Assembly (NCBI GenBank): GCA_002281535.1
Contig: NCGD01000016.1
Span: 62,001-126,000, forward strand
Length of the DNA stretch: 64,000 bases
Origin: Sphingomonas sp. 28-63-12
GTDB taxonomy: Bacteria > Pseudomonadota > Alphaproteobacteria > Sphingomonadales > Sphingomonadaceae
Direction: 5' to 3'
Positions 10,642 to 19,253 of this stretch are shown here, in pieces (positions within the stretch are counted from its first letter, which is position 1; the number at the start of each line of letters is the position of its first letter). The notes below the pieces were generated by a model. It did no database searches and was not told the DNA's origin. It worked only from the letters and a program-made list of their open reading frames with translations. The translations under genes were made by a program, and so were the position numbers.

Positions 10642-11412
10642 ATGACGACGACGGTAGCCAGTAATCCGATGACCATGGCCGGGCGAACGATCCTCGTCAC
10701 TGGGGCGAACCAGGGAATTGGGCGTGCGGTTGTCGATCTTGCTATCGCGCTGGGCGCGCGCGTCGCGGCGGTCGATATCGACACGGCGGGCCTGGTCGAA
10801 TCGGCCCGGCTGCTGCCGATCGCGTGCGATGTGAGCAACGCCGTAGCAGTTGAGGCGGCGGCGGCGGCGGCGATCGAGCGGTTCGGCGCAATCGACGGTC
10901 TGGTCAACAATGCAGGCATCTCGCGCCCGGCAATGGCCGATCGGATGAAGCTGCAAGACTGGCAATCGGTCATCGACGTCAATCTGACCGGCAGTTTCCT
11001 TATGCTGCAGGCAGTCGGCGCACACATGGTGGCCGCGGCAAAGCGGGGGATCGCCGGTGAACGTGCCATCGTCAACATTGCGTCGGATGCGGGGCGGCGC
11101 GGCACCGTCGGCCAGATCAACTATGGGGCGGCCAAGGCTGGGACGATCGGCCTGACGATGAGCGCGGCGCGCGAATGGGCGCGGTATGGCATTCGCGTCA
11201 ACGCGATCAGCTTCGGCATCGTCGAAACGCCGATGACAGAGACGATCCGGCAGGATAGATTCCGCGACAGCTATCTGCAGCAAATTCCGCTCGGCCGCTT
11301 CGCGCCGCCCGAGGAGGTGGTGCAGCCTGTGCTGTTCCTGCTTTCAGCCGCTGCATCCTACGTCACCGGACAAACCTTGTCAGTCAATGGTGGCTATGTG
11401 ATCAGTGCCTGA
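10642..11412 (+). CDS. SDR-family oxidoreductase
   Basis: A classical short-chain dehydrogenase of 256 residues. The NAD(P)-binding TGANQGIG loop is near residue 15, NNAG near 79 and the catalytic pair is in INYGAAKAG (Tyr-x3-Lys). The ATG at 10642 is preferred because GGAG lies 8 bases before it; an in-frame ATG at 10636 is too close to that site. It is divergent from the thiolase-fold gene and lies 25 bp before the DUF35 gene, so the two probably form one unit. It likely oxidises or reduces a hydroxy/keto group in the same pathway. Confidence 0.85.
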   Translation: MTTTVASNPMTMAGRTILVTGANQGIGRAVVDLAIALGARVAAVDIDTAGLVESARLLPIACDVSNAVAVEAAAAAAIERFGAIDGLVNNAGISRPAMADRMKLQDWQSVIDVNLTGSFLMLQAVGAHMVAAAKRGIAGERAIVNIASDAGRRGTVGQINYGAAKAGTIGLTMSAAREWARYGIRVNAISFGIVETPMTETIRQDRFRDSYLQQIPLGRFAPPEEVVQPVLFLLSAAASYVTGQTLSVNGGYVISA

Positions 11413-11437
11413 TGCAACGGCTGGTTAGGAAATCGCG

Positions 11438-11806
11438 ATGAATGACGAAACCGGTCCCGAAGCACAGTGGCGGCAAGCACTCGCCGGTGGCCGCTTCCTG
11501 CTCCAACGCTCGCCTTTCGACGGGCGTCATTTTTTCCCGCCGCGCGTGATCGCCCCTTTGCCGGGCGGCGACGCACTCGAATGGGTTGAGGCATCGGGCC
11601 GCGGTGTGGTGCATTCGGTAACGGTGATCAGCCCAAGGCCGCCTGCCGAACCCTATAATGTTGTGCTGGTCGATCTTGAGGAGGGGCCCCGGATGATGAG
11701 CAGGGTCGATGGCCTGCCCGCCACAGCGGTTGCCATCGGTATGCCGGTCCGTGCGCGCATCGGCGATGTGGACGGGGCCCCGATTCTCGTGTTCGACCCC
11801 GCTTAA
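11438..11806 (+). CDS. DUF35 OB-fold protein (thiolase/aldolase partner), zinc ribbon degenerate
   Basis: A 122-residue protein of the DUF35 type, which usually has an N-terminal zinc ribbon followed by an OB fold and binds thiolase-like enzymes. The conserved frame is visible (FLLQRSPFDGRHFFPPR), but the cysteines expected around it are replaced by Ser, Asp and Gly/Pro, so zinc binding is probably lost. The OB-fold part (VHSVTVISPRP, then YNVVLVDLEEGPRMMSRVDG) is intact. The gene follows the SDR by 25 bp and overlaps the convergent CoA-transferase gene by 4 bp. Confidence 0.75.
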   Translation: MNDETGPEAQWRQALAGGRFLLQRSPFDGRHFFPPRVIAPLPGGDALEWVEASGRGVVHSVTVISPRPPAEPYNVVLVDLEEGPRMMSRVDGLPATAVAIGMPVRARIGDVDGAPILVFDPA

Positions 11807-13014
11807 CCCGCTGCGGCGCGGAGCACGCCGGACACCTCCAGCGCTTCGATTTCTCCAGGCGTAAAGCCGATTTCGGCCAGCACTGCATGATTATGTGCCC
11901 CCAGCGCTGGGCCGATGTCGCCGATCGCACCGGGCGTGTCGGAAAATCGCGTCGGAATGCCGGGCATGCGGACCGGGCCAAGATCACTGTCGGCGCGGTG
12001 CCAGAAGCCCGTCGCCGCGAGGTGCGGATCATTGAGCAGGTCACTGGTCGAAAAAATCGGCATGGCGGGGATTTCGGCGACCCGGAACGCCTCCATCCAT
12101 TCATCGGTGGTCCGCGTGACGATCACGTCGCCCAATCGACCGAGCACGGTGCCGATATTCTCGGTGCGGCTGGTCATCGACGCAAACATCGGGTCGCGCG
12201 ACCAGTCGGGATCGCCGATCAGCTTGAAGAAGCTGCGCCATTGTTTGTCATTATAGATCATTAGCCCAATATGGCCGTCGCGGGTGCGATAGGGCCGCCG
12301 GTCTGGCGCGGTGACCCGGGCATATTCAGCCGGGCCGCTCGGCGGTTCGGTGACCGCGCCGCAGAGATGCTCGGCCATCACGAAGGCGGTCATTGTCTCG
12401 AACATCGGCACCTCGATTTCCTGGCCGCGCCCGGAGCGCTCGCGGGCGAAGAGCGCGGCCATAACGGCATAGGTGCCGGTGAGCCCGGCGACCTTGTCAG
12501 CGACGGCGCTGGCAACATAGGCCGGATCCCCACCAGTCAGACGCCCCTGTAGCGAGGCAAGGCCTGACGCGCCCTGGACAATATCGTCATAAGCCGGGAA
12601 ATCGGCATAGGGGCCACCGCGCCCAAAGCCGTAGAGGTTGGCGTAAATGATCTTCGGATTGGCAGCCTTCAGTGCGGCATACCCAAGTCCCAGCCGTTCG
12701 ATCGCGGCGCCGCGCATCGAATGGATGAACACGTCTGCCGTCGCCGCCAGGCGCAGGACGATGTCGCGCCCCGCCGGCGTTTTCAGATCAATCGCGACGC
12801 TGCGTTTGCCGCGATTGATGTTCAGAAACATGGCGCCCTGGCCAGGGGCAAGTACCGGGGGCAGCCGCCGGGTAGTATCGCCTTCAGGGCTTTCGATCTT
12901 CACCACATCGGCGCCAAGATCGGCGAATATCTGAGTCGCATAAGGGCCCATCAGTACGCTGGTGAGATCAAGCACCCTGACGCTGGCCAGTGGTCCGCTT
13001 GCTTGACCGCTCAT
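11803..13014 (-). CDS. CaiB/BaiF-type (class III) CoA-transferase
   Basis: A 403-residue family III CoA-transferase, which moves CoA between carboxylic acids without a covalent acetyl intermediate. The N-terminus RVLDLTSVLMGPYATQIFAD and the segment LYGFGRGGPYADFPAYDDIV are diagnostic; the Asp in PAYDD is the catalytic aspartate position. It is likely to activate an organic acid of the local pathway. It is divergent from the ThuA-like gene, with a 76-bp gap between the starts. The acyl donor and acceptor cannot be inferred. Confidence 0.88.
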   Translation of the reverse strand: MSGQASGPLASVRVLDLTSVLMGPYATQIFADLGADVVKIESPEGDTTRRLPPVLAPGQGAMFLNINRGKRSVAIDLKTPAGRDIVLRLAATADVFIHSMRGAAIERLGLGYAALKAANPKIIYANLYGFGRGGPYADFPAYDDIVQGASGLASLQGRLTGGDPAYVASAVADKVAGLTGTYAVMAALFARERSGRGQEIEVPMFETMTAFVMAEHLCGAVTEPPSGPAEYARVTAPDRRPYRTRDGHIGLMIYNDKQWRSFFKLIGDPDWSRDPMFASMTSRTENIGTVLGRLGDVIVTRTTDEWMEAFRVAEIPAMPIFSTSDLLNDPHLAATGFWHRADSDLGPVRMPGIPTRFSDTPGAIGDIGPALGAHNHAVLAEIGFTPGEIEALEVSGVLRAAAG

Positions 13015-13090
13015 CGTCGGTCAGTCACTTGGGTGTGCATTATCTTGTCCTCACCGGGTCGATCGACCCCACAATCAGCGAGCACCGATC

Positions 13091-13840
13091 ATGAAACATG
13101 TTCACTTGGTGGCCGCCGGGAAATATCACGATATCGATTTTGCGCGGCTGGAACTGCTGAAGCTGCTCGCCGAAGACGCAGCGATCCGGACCAGTGTGGC
13201 CGCCGACTATGCGTCGCTCGCCCCGCTGGAGACGGCCGATCTGCTTATCACCTATACCTGCGATCTGGCGCCGACGCCCGATCAGGTTGCCGCGCTGACG
13301 GCGTTTGTCGATCGCGGCGGTCGCTGGCTCGCGCTCCACGGCACCAATTCGCTGCTGCGCTTTCTCGAGAATGGCAAGGTCGACACGCCCGATGAGGCGC
13401 CGGGCTTCATGGCGCTGCTCGGTACGCGTTTTGCGGCGCACCCGCCGATTGGCCCGTACAAGGTCCACATCACCCGCGATGATCATGTCATGACGCGCGG
13501 GCTGCGGGCGTTCAACACGATCGACGAGCTGTATCTGGTGCGGCCGACTGCGCCGATCGATGTGCTGATGCACACCAGCTTCACCGGCCATTGTCCCGAA
13601 TTCGCCGATGCCGACTGGGACGAGGCCGAGGTGCCCGTGCTGTACGAGCATCGGCTGGGGCAGGGCGCGGTGCTTTATCTGACACTGGGGCATTGCCGTG
13701 GCCATTATGATCTGGCGCCGATCCGGATTTTCAACCCGCACCCTGAACGGGGCAGCTGGAATTATCCGATATTCTACGAGCTGCTGCGTCGGGGCATTGC
13801 CTGGGGCACGGGCAATGAAAGCGCCGGGCACCCCGCCTAG
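13091..13840 (+). CDS. ThuA-like domain protein
   Basis: A 249-residue protein of the ThuA family (class I glutamine amidotransferase-like fold, named from trehalose utilisation genes). Supporting stretches are DLLITYTCDL, FVDRGGRWLALHGTNS and GQGAVLYLTLGHCRGHYD near the C-terminus. No signal peptide is apparent. Members are often found in catabolic clusters, yet their reaction is rarely known. Its stop overlaps that of the convergent TetR gene by 4 bp. The function here is open. Confidence 0.75.
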   Translation: MKHVHLVAAGKYHDIDFARLELLKLLAEDAAIRTSVAADYASLAPLETADLLITYTCDLAPTPDQVAALTAFVDRGGRWLALHGTNSLLRFLENGKVDTPDEAPGFMALLGTRFAAHPPIGPYKVHITRDDHVMTRGLRAFNTIDELYLVRPTAPIDVLMHTSFTGHCPEFADADWDEAEVPVLYEHRLGQGAVLYLTLGHCRGHYDLAPIRIFNPHPERGSWNYPIFYELLRRGIAWGTGNESAGHPA

Positions 13841-14481
13841 GCCGCGGATACAATGGGCTTCAGTGCTTCGATTTGCCGTTCGAGATCGCACAAAATCGGT
13901 TCGACCATAGCATCGTCTATGCCATGCGTCAGCCGGTTGATCGCCATCCCCTCAAGCACATTTTGCGACAGCGCCAGCGCCAGATCGAAGCGCGCGCGAT
14001 CTCCCTGCCATTCCGGAAAAAGCTCAATGGCCTGCCGGTACCAGCGATTGCGAAAATCCTCTTGGGCGGGGACCAGGATATTGGCAAGATCATGATCAGT
14101 GCGCGCCGCAATCGCCAGCTCATGAAAAGCAGTGAACGTCTGGCTCGACACCTGCTTCCAATAGGCGCGAACCAGGTTGCGAACATCATGAACGGTTGAT
14201 CCGGCGCTCCGCCGGAAAGCCATGAGCCGCTTTTCATGCAGCTCGGCGATCGCCGCCTGCATCAGCGCACTGCCATTTTCGAAATGATGCAGCATCGCCC
14301 CGCGCGACATCCCCGCCTCATCGGCGACACGCGGTGTGGTGGTGCGGGCATAGCCATATTTGACGATGCACCGGATCGTTGCCTCGATGAGCCGAGCGCG
14401 CGTCGCCGCGCTCTTCGACGCTTGAAGGGTCGGGCCGTTGCCGATGGTCGGCTTGGCCTGCTGTGCTGCGCTTAGCGCCAT
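13837..14481 (-). CDS. TetR-family regulator of the catabolic island
   Basis: A 214-residue TetR/AcrR-type repressor. The N-terminal HTH is at about 22-68 (ARLIEATIRCIVKYGYARTT, then VADEAGMSRGAMLHHF), followed by an all-helical ligand-binding domain. The ATG at 14481 is chosen because GAGG lies just upstream; a TTG at 14505 would place the start inside a palindrome. That perfect palindrome (14502-14515) lies between this gene and the divergent SDR gene, and near-copies precede the other catabolic units up to 33.2 kb. I infer autoregulation and control of all of them, with a pathway intermediate or acyl-CoA as ligand. Confidence 0.85.
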   Translation of the reverse strand: MALSAAQQAKPTIGNGPTLQASKSAATRARLIEATIRCIVKYGYARTTTPRVADEAGMSRGAMLHHFENGSALMQAAIAELHEKRLMAFRRSAGSTVHDVRNLVRAYWKQVSSQTFTAFHELAIAARTDHDLANILVPAQEDFRNRWYRQAIELFPEWQGDRARFDLALALSQNVLEGMAINRLTHGIDDAMVEPILCDLERQIEALKPIVSAA

Positions 14482-14501
14482 GCGATCCTCGTTAATAAAA
14501 G

Positions 14502-14515
14502 ACAATCATGATTGT
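14502..14515. promoter_or_regulatory. Operator-like palindrome 1 (TetR / SDR divergent promoter)
   Basis: ACAATCATGATTGT is a perfect 14-bp inverted repeat, flanked by AAAAG on the left and TTTT on the right. It lies 20 bp before the TetR start and 68 bp before the SDR start. It is the best copy of a motif found four times in this window and is the natural binding site for the adjacent TetR protein. Confidence 0.8.
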
Positions 14516-14583
14516 TTTTGCTTTGACACGCAACCGATTGCAGCGCCTTAATCGGGAATAAATGATAAGCATGGAGTCGGATA

Positions 14584-15339
14584 TTGGGAAGAGTGGCTGG
14601 AAAGGTGGCATTGGTCACCGGTGGCGGGTCTGGCCTGGGCAAAGCGGATTGCCTGATGCTGGCTGCCGAGGGCGCGATGGTGGTCGTCAGCGATATCAAT
14701 ATCGGCACGGCGCAGCTGGCGGCCGACGAGATCGGCGCTAATGCGATTGCAATTCAGCATGATGTGTCGTCCGAGGCCGATTGGCAGCGGGTGATCGCGG
14801 CAACCGAGGAGCAGTTCGGCCGGCTCGACATCCTGGTCAACAATGCCGGGATCGTCGTTGTCGCCGACCCTGAGGAAACCACGCTGGCGCAATTTCGCCA
14901 AGCTAATGCGGTGATGTCAGAAGGCGTCTTCCTCGGCTGTAAATATGCAATACCGCTGATGGCGCGGTCCGGCGGCGGATCGATCATCAACATGTCGTCG
15001 ACCGCCAGCCATCTCGGCTATCCGGTGTTCTTCGCCTATTCGGCGGCCAAGGGTGCAGTCCGTGCGATGACCAAGTCTATTGCCATCCACTGCCAGGCCA
15101 AGGGCTATGGCATTCGGTGCAATTCGGTCCATCCCGCTTCGATCGAAACGCCGATGATCCAGCTTGCCGAAGGGCGCGAGGGCGCGGAGAACGCGGTGCC
15201 CGACGGCGTGCTGCCGGCCGGCGCGGTGGGCGCGCCAAAGGATGTGGCAGCGCTCATTCTTTACCTTGCCTCCGATGAATCACGCTTCGTCAACGGTACC
15301 GAAATCGTGATCGACAATGCGCTCATTATCAGCCCATAA
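14584..15339 (+). CDS. SDR-family oxidoreductase
   Basis: A 251-residue classical SDR. It starts at a TTG with GGAG (14573-14576) 7 bases upstream; no in-frame ATG is nearby. It shows TGGGSGLG, NNAGIV, the catalytic Ser in NMSSTAS and Tyr-x3-Lys in YSAAKGA, with a C-terminal NGTEIVIDNA strand. It is divergent from the TetR gene across operator 1 and ends only a few bases before operator 2. It probably oxidises an alcohol or dihydrodiol in the island pathway. Confidence 0.85.
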   Translation: MGRVAGKVALVTGGGSGLGKADCLMLAAEGAMVVVSDINIGTAQLAADEIGANAIAIQHDVSSEADWQRVIAATEEQFGRLDILVNNAGIVVVADPEETTLAQFRQANAVMSEGVFLGCKYAIPLMARSGGGSIINMSSTASHLGYPVFFAYSAAKGAVRAMTKSIAIHCQAKGYGIRCNSVHPASIETPMIQLAEGREGAENAVPDGVLPAGAVGAPKDVAALILYLASDESRFVNGTEIVIDNALIISP

Positions 15340-15342
15340 AAA

Positions 15343-15356
15343 GCAATCATGATTGT
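15343..15356. promoter_or_regulatory. Operator-like palindrome 2 (before the SDR-Rieske-E1E2 unit)
   Basis: GCAATCATGATTGT, with a perfect 12-bp palindrome (CAATCATGATTG, 15344-15355) between AAAA and TTTT flanks, starts 3 bp after the stop of the preceding SDR and 54 bp before the next start at 15397. It implies an independent promoter for the large unit that begins there. Confidence 0.78.
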
Positions 15357-15396
15357 TTTTATTGCGGCTCGGCGAGAATTGGTTCAGTGAGGGCTC

Positions 15397-16149
15397 ATGG
15401 TCATTAATCAACAGCGCGCGCTCGTGCTTGGGGCATCGAGCCCCGGCGGGCTTGGCGAAGCGGTCGCCCGAAAGCTCGCTGCCAGCGGTGCGCATGTTGT
15501 GGTGGCCGGCCGGCGGATCGCGCCGCTTGAAGCGCTGGCGACGGCGATTGGCGGGACGGCGATCTCCTGCAACATTACCGACGATGCGGCGGTGCAGGCG
15601 ATGATGGCAGCGGCCGGCCCGCTCGACATTGCGGTCAATGCATCCGGCACCAGCACGACATTTTCGATTGCGCGCAGCACCGCCGCCCAGGTCGAGGATC
15701 AGCTGGCCATCCACGTCACAGGCAATTTCTCGTTCCTGAAACATGCTGCCCGGGCAATGTCATCGGGCGGCTCGATCACACTGTTTTCGTCGCTGACCGC
15801 GACCATCCCCGGCGTCGGCCTATCGGCCTATAGTTCAGCCAAGGCTGCGCTCAATCAGCTGGTCCGGGTCGCGGCACTCGAGTTCGGGCCGCGCGGCATC
15901 CGCGTCAACGCGGTCGCGCCAGGTTTTTCGAAGACGCCGATGACGGCGGCGTTTCTGGAGGATCAATATTTCCTCGATCTTTATCGCAGCGAAAGCCCGC
16001 TGGGGGTGCTGGCCACGCCGGCGCAGGTCGCTGCGGCTGTGGCATGGCTCAGCGCACCAGATTGTTTCATGACAGGCGAGATCATGCAGGTCAGCGGCGG
16101 TGCCCAGCTCGGGCGCTTGCCGCGGGGCCCTGAACTCAGCCGCGCATAG
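15397..16149 (+). CDS. SDR-family oxidoreductase
   Basis: A 250-residue SDR and the first gene after operator 2. It has a glycine-rich loop LGASSPGGLG, NASGTS in place of NNAG, the catalytic region LSAYSSAKAAL and GIRVNAVAPGF after it. It is followed 9 bp later by another SDR. It probably acts on an oxygenation product of the Rieske system or a CoA-ester hydroxyl group. Confidence 0.83.
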   Translation: MVINQQRALVLGASSPGGLGEAVARKLAASGAHVVVAGRRIAPLEALATAIGGTAISCNITDDAAVQAMMAAAGPLDIAVNASGTSTTFSIARSTAAQVEDQLAIHVTGNFSFLKHAARAMSSGGSITLFSSLTATIPGVGLSAYSSAKAALNQLVRVAALEFGPRGIRVNAVAPGFSKTPMTAAFLEDQYFLDLYRSESPLGVLATPAQVAAAVAWLSAPDCFMTGEIMQVSGGAQLGRLPRGPELSRA

Positions 16150-16158
16150 GAGACTAAA

Positions 16159-16920
16159 ATGGACCTCGGTTTGACTGGCAAAAAGGCGATCATCATTGGC
16201 GCCGCGCGTGGCATCGGCATGGCGACCGCCGAGATACTGGCGCGTGAGGGTTGCGATCTGGCGATCACCGCGCGGTCCGAAGATGGCGTCAAGGATGCGG
16301 TCGCGCATTTGCGCAAATATGGCACGAACGTGATCGGCTCGGCGGTTAATGTGAAGAAGGAGGACGCCTATAAGGCCTGGCTGGCCGGGGCGATCGAAGA
16401 GCTCGGGGGCTGCGATGTGCTGATACCGATTTCGTCATCGGGCGGCGGCATGGGCAGCGAAAAATATTGGCACAATGCATTTGAGGTTGACGTGCTGGGC
16501 CCGGTCCGCGCTGTCGAAGCGGTGCTGCCGACCATGACCGAGCACCAGACCGGGTCGATCGTGCTGATCGCAACGACATCGGCAGGCGAAGCGATGGGCG
16601 GGCCACAGGCGTATAATGCCATGAAGGCGTCACTGGTCACCTGGGGCAAGCAGCTCGCGCTCGCGCATGGCAAGGACGGCATTCGCGTCAACGTCGTCTC
16701 GCCAGGCCCGGTCGAGTTCGAAGGCGGCAACTGGGACATGATAAAGGGGACGATGGAAAAATTCTATGCCGGCACGCTGCGCCAACAGCCGCTCGGACGG
16801 CTGGGCACGCCCGAAGAAATTGCCCGTGCGATCGCGTTTCTCGCCAGCCCGGCGGCCAGCTGGTGCAATGGGTCGCACCTGGTCGTCGATGGCGGCTACA
16901 CCAACCGCACGCATTTTTGA
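16159..16920 (+). CDS. SDR-family oxidoreductase
   Basis: A 253-residue SDR with GAARGIG at residues 14-20, a variant ISSSGGG where most members have NNAG, and the catalytic segment AYNAMKASL (Tyr-x3-Lys). GGAG lies just before the ATG. It is sandwiched between another SDR and a Rieske oxygenase gene on the same strand with gaps under 20 bp, so all are co-transcribed. The substrate is unknown. Confidence 0.85.
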   Translation: MDLGLTGKKAIIIGAARGIGMATAEILAREGCDLAITARSEDGVKDAVAHLRKYGTNVIGSAVNVKKEDAYKAWLAGAIEELGGCDVLIPISSSGGGMGSEKYWHNAFEVDVLGPVRAVEAVLPTMTEHQTGSIVLIATTSAGEAMGGPQAYNAMKASLVTWGKQLALAHGKDGIRVNVVSPGPVEFEGGNWDMIKGTMEKFYAGTLRQQPLGRLGTPEEIARAIAFLASPAASWCNGSHLVVDGGYTNRTHF

Positions 16921-16937
16921 CAGGCGGGTCAGAGGCA

Positions 16938-18269
16938 ATGGACGTCAAACGCCAGGTCGACATCATCCGGGTCAATCCGCAGGATTGGCCGAATGGAACG
17001 CCGGCGGCCAAAGCCGATGACCCCGATCTCGGCCATGATCTCATTCCGGCCGATCGCTATTTCTCGACGCACTTCATGGCGCTGGAATGGGATCGGCTAT
17101 GGAGCAAAGTCTGGCTGCTGGGCGGCAGGGCTGACGACCTGAAGGAGCCGGGCGACTATATCAGCACCGATATCGGGCGGGAATCGGTGCTGATCGTGCG
17201 CCAACCGGACGGTTCGCTGCGCGCCTTCCCCAATGTCTGCCTGCACCGCGGCAATCGCCTGCGTCCCGAAGGGCTCGGCAATACCGAAAATTTTCGCTGC
17301 ATGTACCATCACTGGACCTATGGGCTCGACGGCGCGATCACGCGGGTTCCCGATCTGGATAGCTTCCCGCAAGGGGCGCCGCCGGCGGGCCGGCTGCCTG
17401 CGCTCCCTTGCGGCGAATGGGGCGGGTTCGTGTGGTTCTCGCTCAACCCTGATGTCGAGCCGCTCGCCGACTATCTCGGCATGATCCCCGCGCATCTCGA
17501 TCCCTATCATTTCGAGCGGATGGCCTGGGTGCGCGACGTCACCATCGAATGGGACTGTAACTGGAAGACCTCGGTAGACGCCTTCCATGAAAATTATCAC
17601 GTGCAGGGCATCCACCCGCAGCTCCAATGGTATCTTGACGACGTCAACGTCCAGATCGACTGCTATGACAAGCATTCGCGCTATCTGGTGCCGTTCGCGA
17701 CGATCAGCCCGCGCGTGGCGCTGCCGTCGACGATTCCGCCGGCGATCGATCATATGATGCGCAAGGCGGGCATGGACCCGGCCGACTATGAAGGGCGCGT
17801 GTCGGACATCCGTCACGATCTGCAGCGCTTCATCCGGGCGAACGCGCCGGCGCAGGGCAAGGATTTTTCCGAGCTCAATGACGATCAGCTGACCGATGAT
17901 TATCATTATTCGATCTTCCCCAACGTTTCGATGAACATCCATGCCGAAGACATCATGATGTTCCGGCAACGCCCGCATCCGACCGATCCGAACAAGATGT
18001 TCTATGATTTGTGGATGTTCGAGTTGGTGCCCGAGGGCGAAGATTGGCCGGAGCGCGTCCGCCACCAGCATTTCAAGCATGGCGACAAGTCGATCGGGCA
18101 GGTGCTCGACCAGGACGCGTTCAATCTGCCCACCGTGCAAAAGGGCATGCAGTCCAGCGCCTTCAAGGGCCTTTGGCTCAGTCGTCAGGAATTGCGCATC
18201 CGTCATTTCCACCATGTGCTCGAACAGTTCATCTACGGCGCGCACGGCCATCAGCCAGGGGACCTATAG
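16938..18269 (+). CDS. Rieske non-haem iron oxygenase, large (alpha) subunit
   Basis: A 443-residue aromatic-ring-hydroxylating-type oxygenase. The Rieske [2Fe-2S] ligands are Cys101, His103, Cys121 and His124 (CLHRG and CMYHHW). The mononuclear iron site is marked by SVDAFHENYHVQGIHP (bridging Asp and two His). The ATG at 16938 follows AGAGG; the longer frame overlaps the upstream SDR. It inserts oxygen into an aromatic or alicyclic substrate using electrons from a ferredoxin; a candidate ferredoxin is at 34458. The stop overlaps the E1alpha start (TAGTG). Confidence 0.92.
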   Translation: MDVKRQVDIIRVNPQDWPNGTPAAKADDPDLGHDLIPADRYFSTHFMALEWDRLWSKVWLLGGRADDLKEPGDYISTDIGRESVLIVRQPDGSLRAFPNVCLHRGNRLRPEGLGNTENFRCMYHHWTYGLDGAITRVPDLDSFPQGAPPAGRLPALPCGEWGGFVWFSLNPDVEPLADYLGMIPAHLDPYHFERMAWVRDVTIEWDCNWKTSVDAFHENYHVQGIHPQLQWYLDDVNVQIDCYDKHSRYLVPFATISPRVALPSTIPPAIDHMMRKAGMDPADYEGRVSDIRHDLQRFIRANAPAQGKDFSELNDDQLTDDYHYSIFPNVSMNIHAEDIMMFRQRPHPTDPNKMFYDLWMFELVPEGEDWPERVRHQHFKHGDKSIGQVLDQDAFNLPTVQKGMQSSAFKGLWLSRQELRIRHFHHVLEQFIYGAHGHQPGDL

Positions 18270-19240
18270 TGCAGTTGAGCCGGGATCAGTTGTTGCGCGC
18301 CTATCGCCAGATGGCGGTGATCCGCATGTTCGAAGAGCGTCTCCACGAAGAGATCAAGAGCGGCGACATTGCCGGCTTCACGCATCTATATTGCGGCCAA
18401 GAAGCCGCTGCCGTCGGTGTTTGCGAACATCTTGCGAATGACGATTTTATCGTCTCCACGCATCGTGGCCATGGCCATTGCATCGCCAAGGGTTGTGACG
18501 TGAAGGGCATGATGAAGGAGATTTACGGGCGCGCCGGCGGCTTGTGCAACGGCAAGTCGGGATCGATGCATATCGCCGATCTGTCGGTCGGGATGCTCGG
18601 GGCGAACGGTATTGTCGGGGCGGGCGCACCGCAGGCGGTGGGTGCAGCACTCTCCGCCAAGATCGACGGCAAGGGCAAGGTGGCGATTGCCTTTTCGGGC
18701 GATGGCGCGTGCAATCAGGGCACCACTTTCGAAGCGATGAACATGGCGGTCGTCACCAAGGCGCCGTGCATCTTCGTGTTCGAGAATAACCACTATTCCG
18801 AGCATACCGGCGTGGACTATGCCGTCGGCACCAATCGAGACATCGCCAGCCGCGCCGAGGCATTCGGCATGCGCGTGTGGCGGGCCAATGGCTGCGACTT
18901 CTTCGAAACCTATGACACGATGGCCGAGCTGCTCGATTATGTCCGTGCTGGCAATGGTCCGGCGGCGATCGAGCTCGATACCGAGCGCTTCTACGGCCAT
19001 TTCGAAGGCGATCCGCAGCGTTATCGCGGTGTCGGCGAGCTTGACCGGATTCGCGACGAGCGCGATTGCCTGAAGGCGTTTCGTGCGCGCGTCGGCGATG
19101 CCGGGCTAATCGATATTGCCGATCTCGACGCGATCGATGCCGAAGTTGCGGTGCTGATCGAAGCGGCGACGGCCGAGGCCAAGGCGGCCCCGCCACCCGA
19201 CCCGGCGACAGTCACCACCGACGTCTATGCGGCATATTGA
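18269..19240 (+). CDS. 2-oxoacid/acetoin dehydrogenase-type E1 alpha subunit
   Basis: 323 residues, the size of the E1alpha of acetoin and small pyruvate dehydrogenases. It starts at a GTG that shares a base with the stop of the Rieske gene. The thiamine-diphosphate motif is FSGDGACNQGTTFEAMNMA near residue 145, and the phosphorylation-loop-like region is around ENNHYSEHTGVDYAVG. With E1beta and E2 it forms a multienzyme complex that decarboxylates a 2-oxo acid or cleaves a diketone-like compound to an acyl-CoA. Three consecutive genes with tight spacing support one complex. Confidence 0.87.
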   Translation: MQLSRDQLLRAYRQMAVIRMFEERLHEEIKSGDIAGFTHLYCGQEAAAVGVCEHLANDDFIVSTHRGHGHCIAKGCDVKGMMKEIYGRAGGLCNGKSGSMHIADLSVGMLGANGIVGAGAPQAVGAALSAKIDGKGKVAIAFSGDGACNQGTTFEAMNMAVVTKAPCIFVFENNHYSEHTGVDYAVGTNRDIASRAEAFGMRVWRANGCDFFETYDTMAELLDYVRAGNGPAAIELDTERFYGHFEGDPQRYRGVGELDRIRDERDCLKAFRARVGDAGLIDIADLDAIDAEVAVLIEAATAEAKAAPPPDPATVTTDVYAAY

Positions 19241-19253
19241 GGAAGCGCGGACC

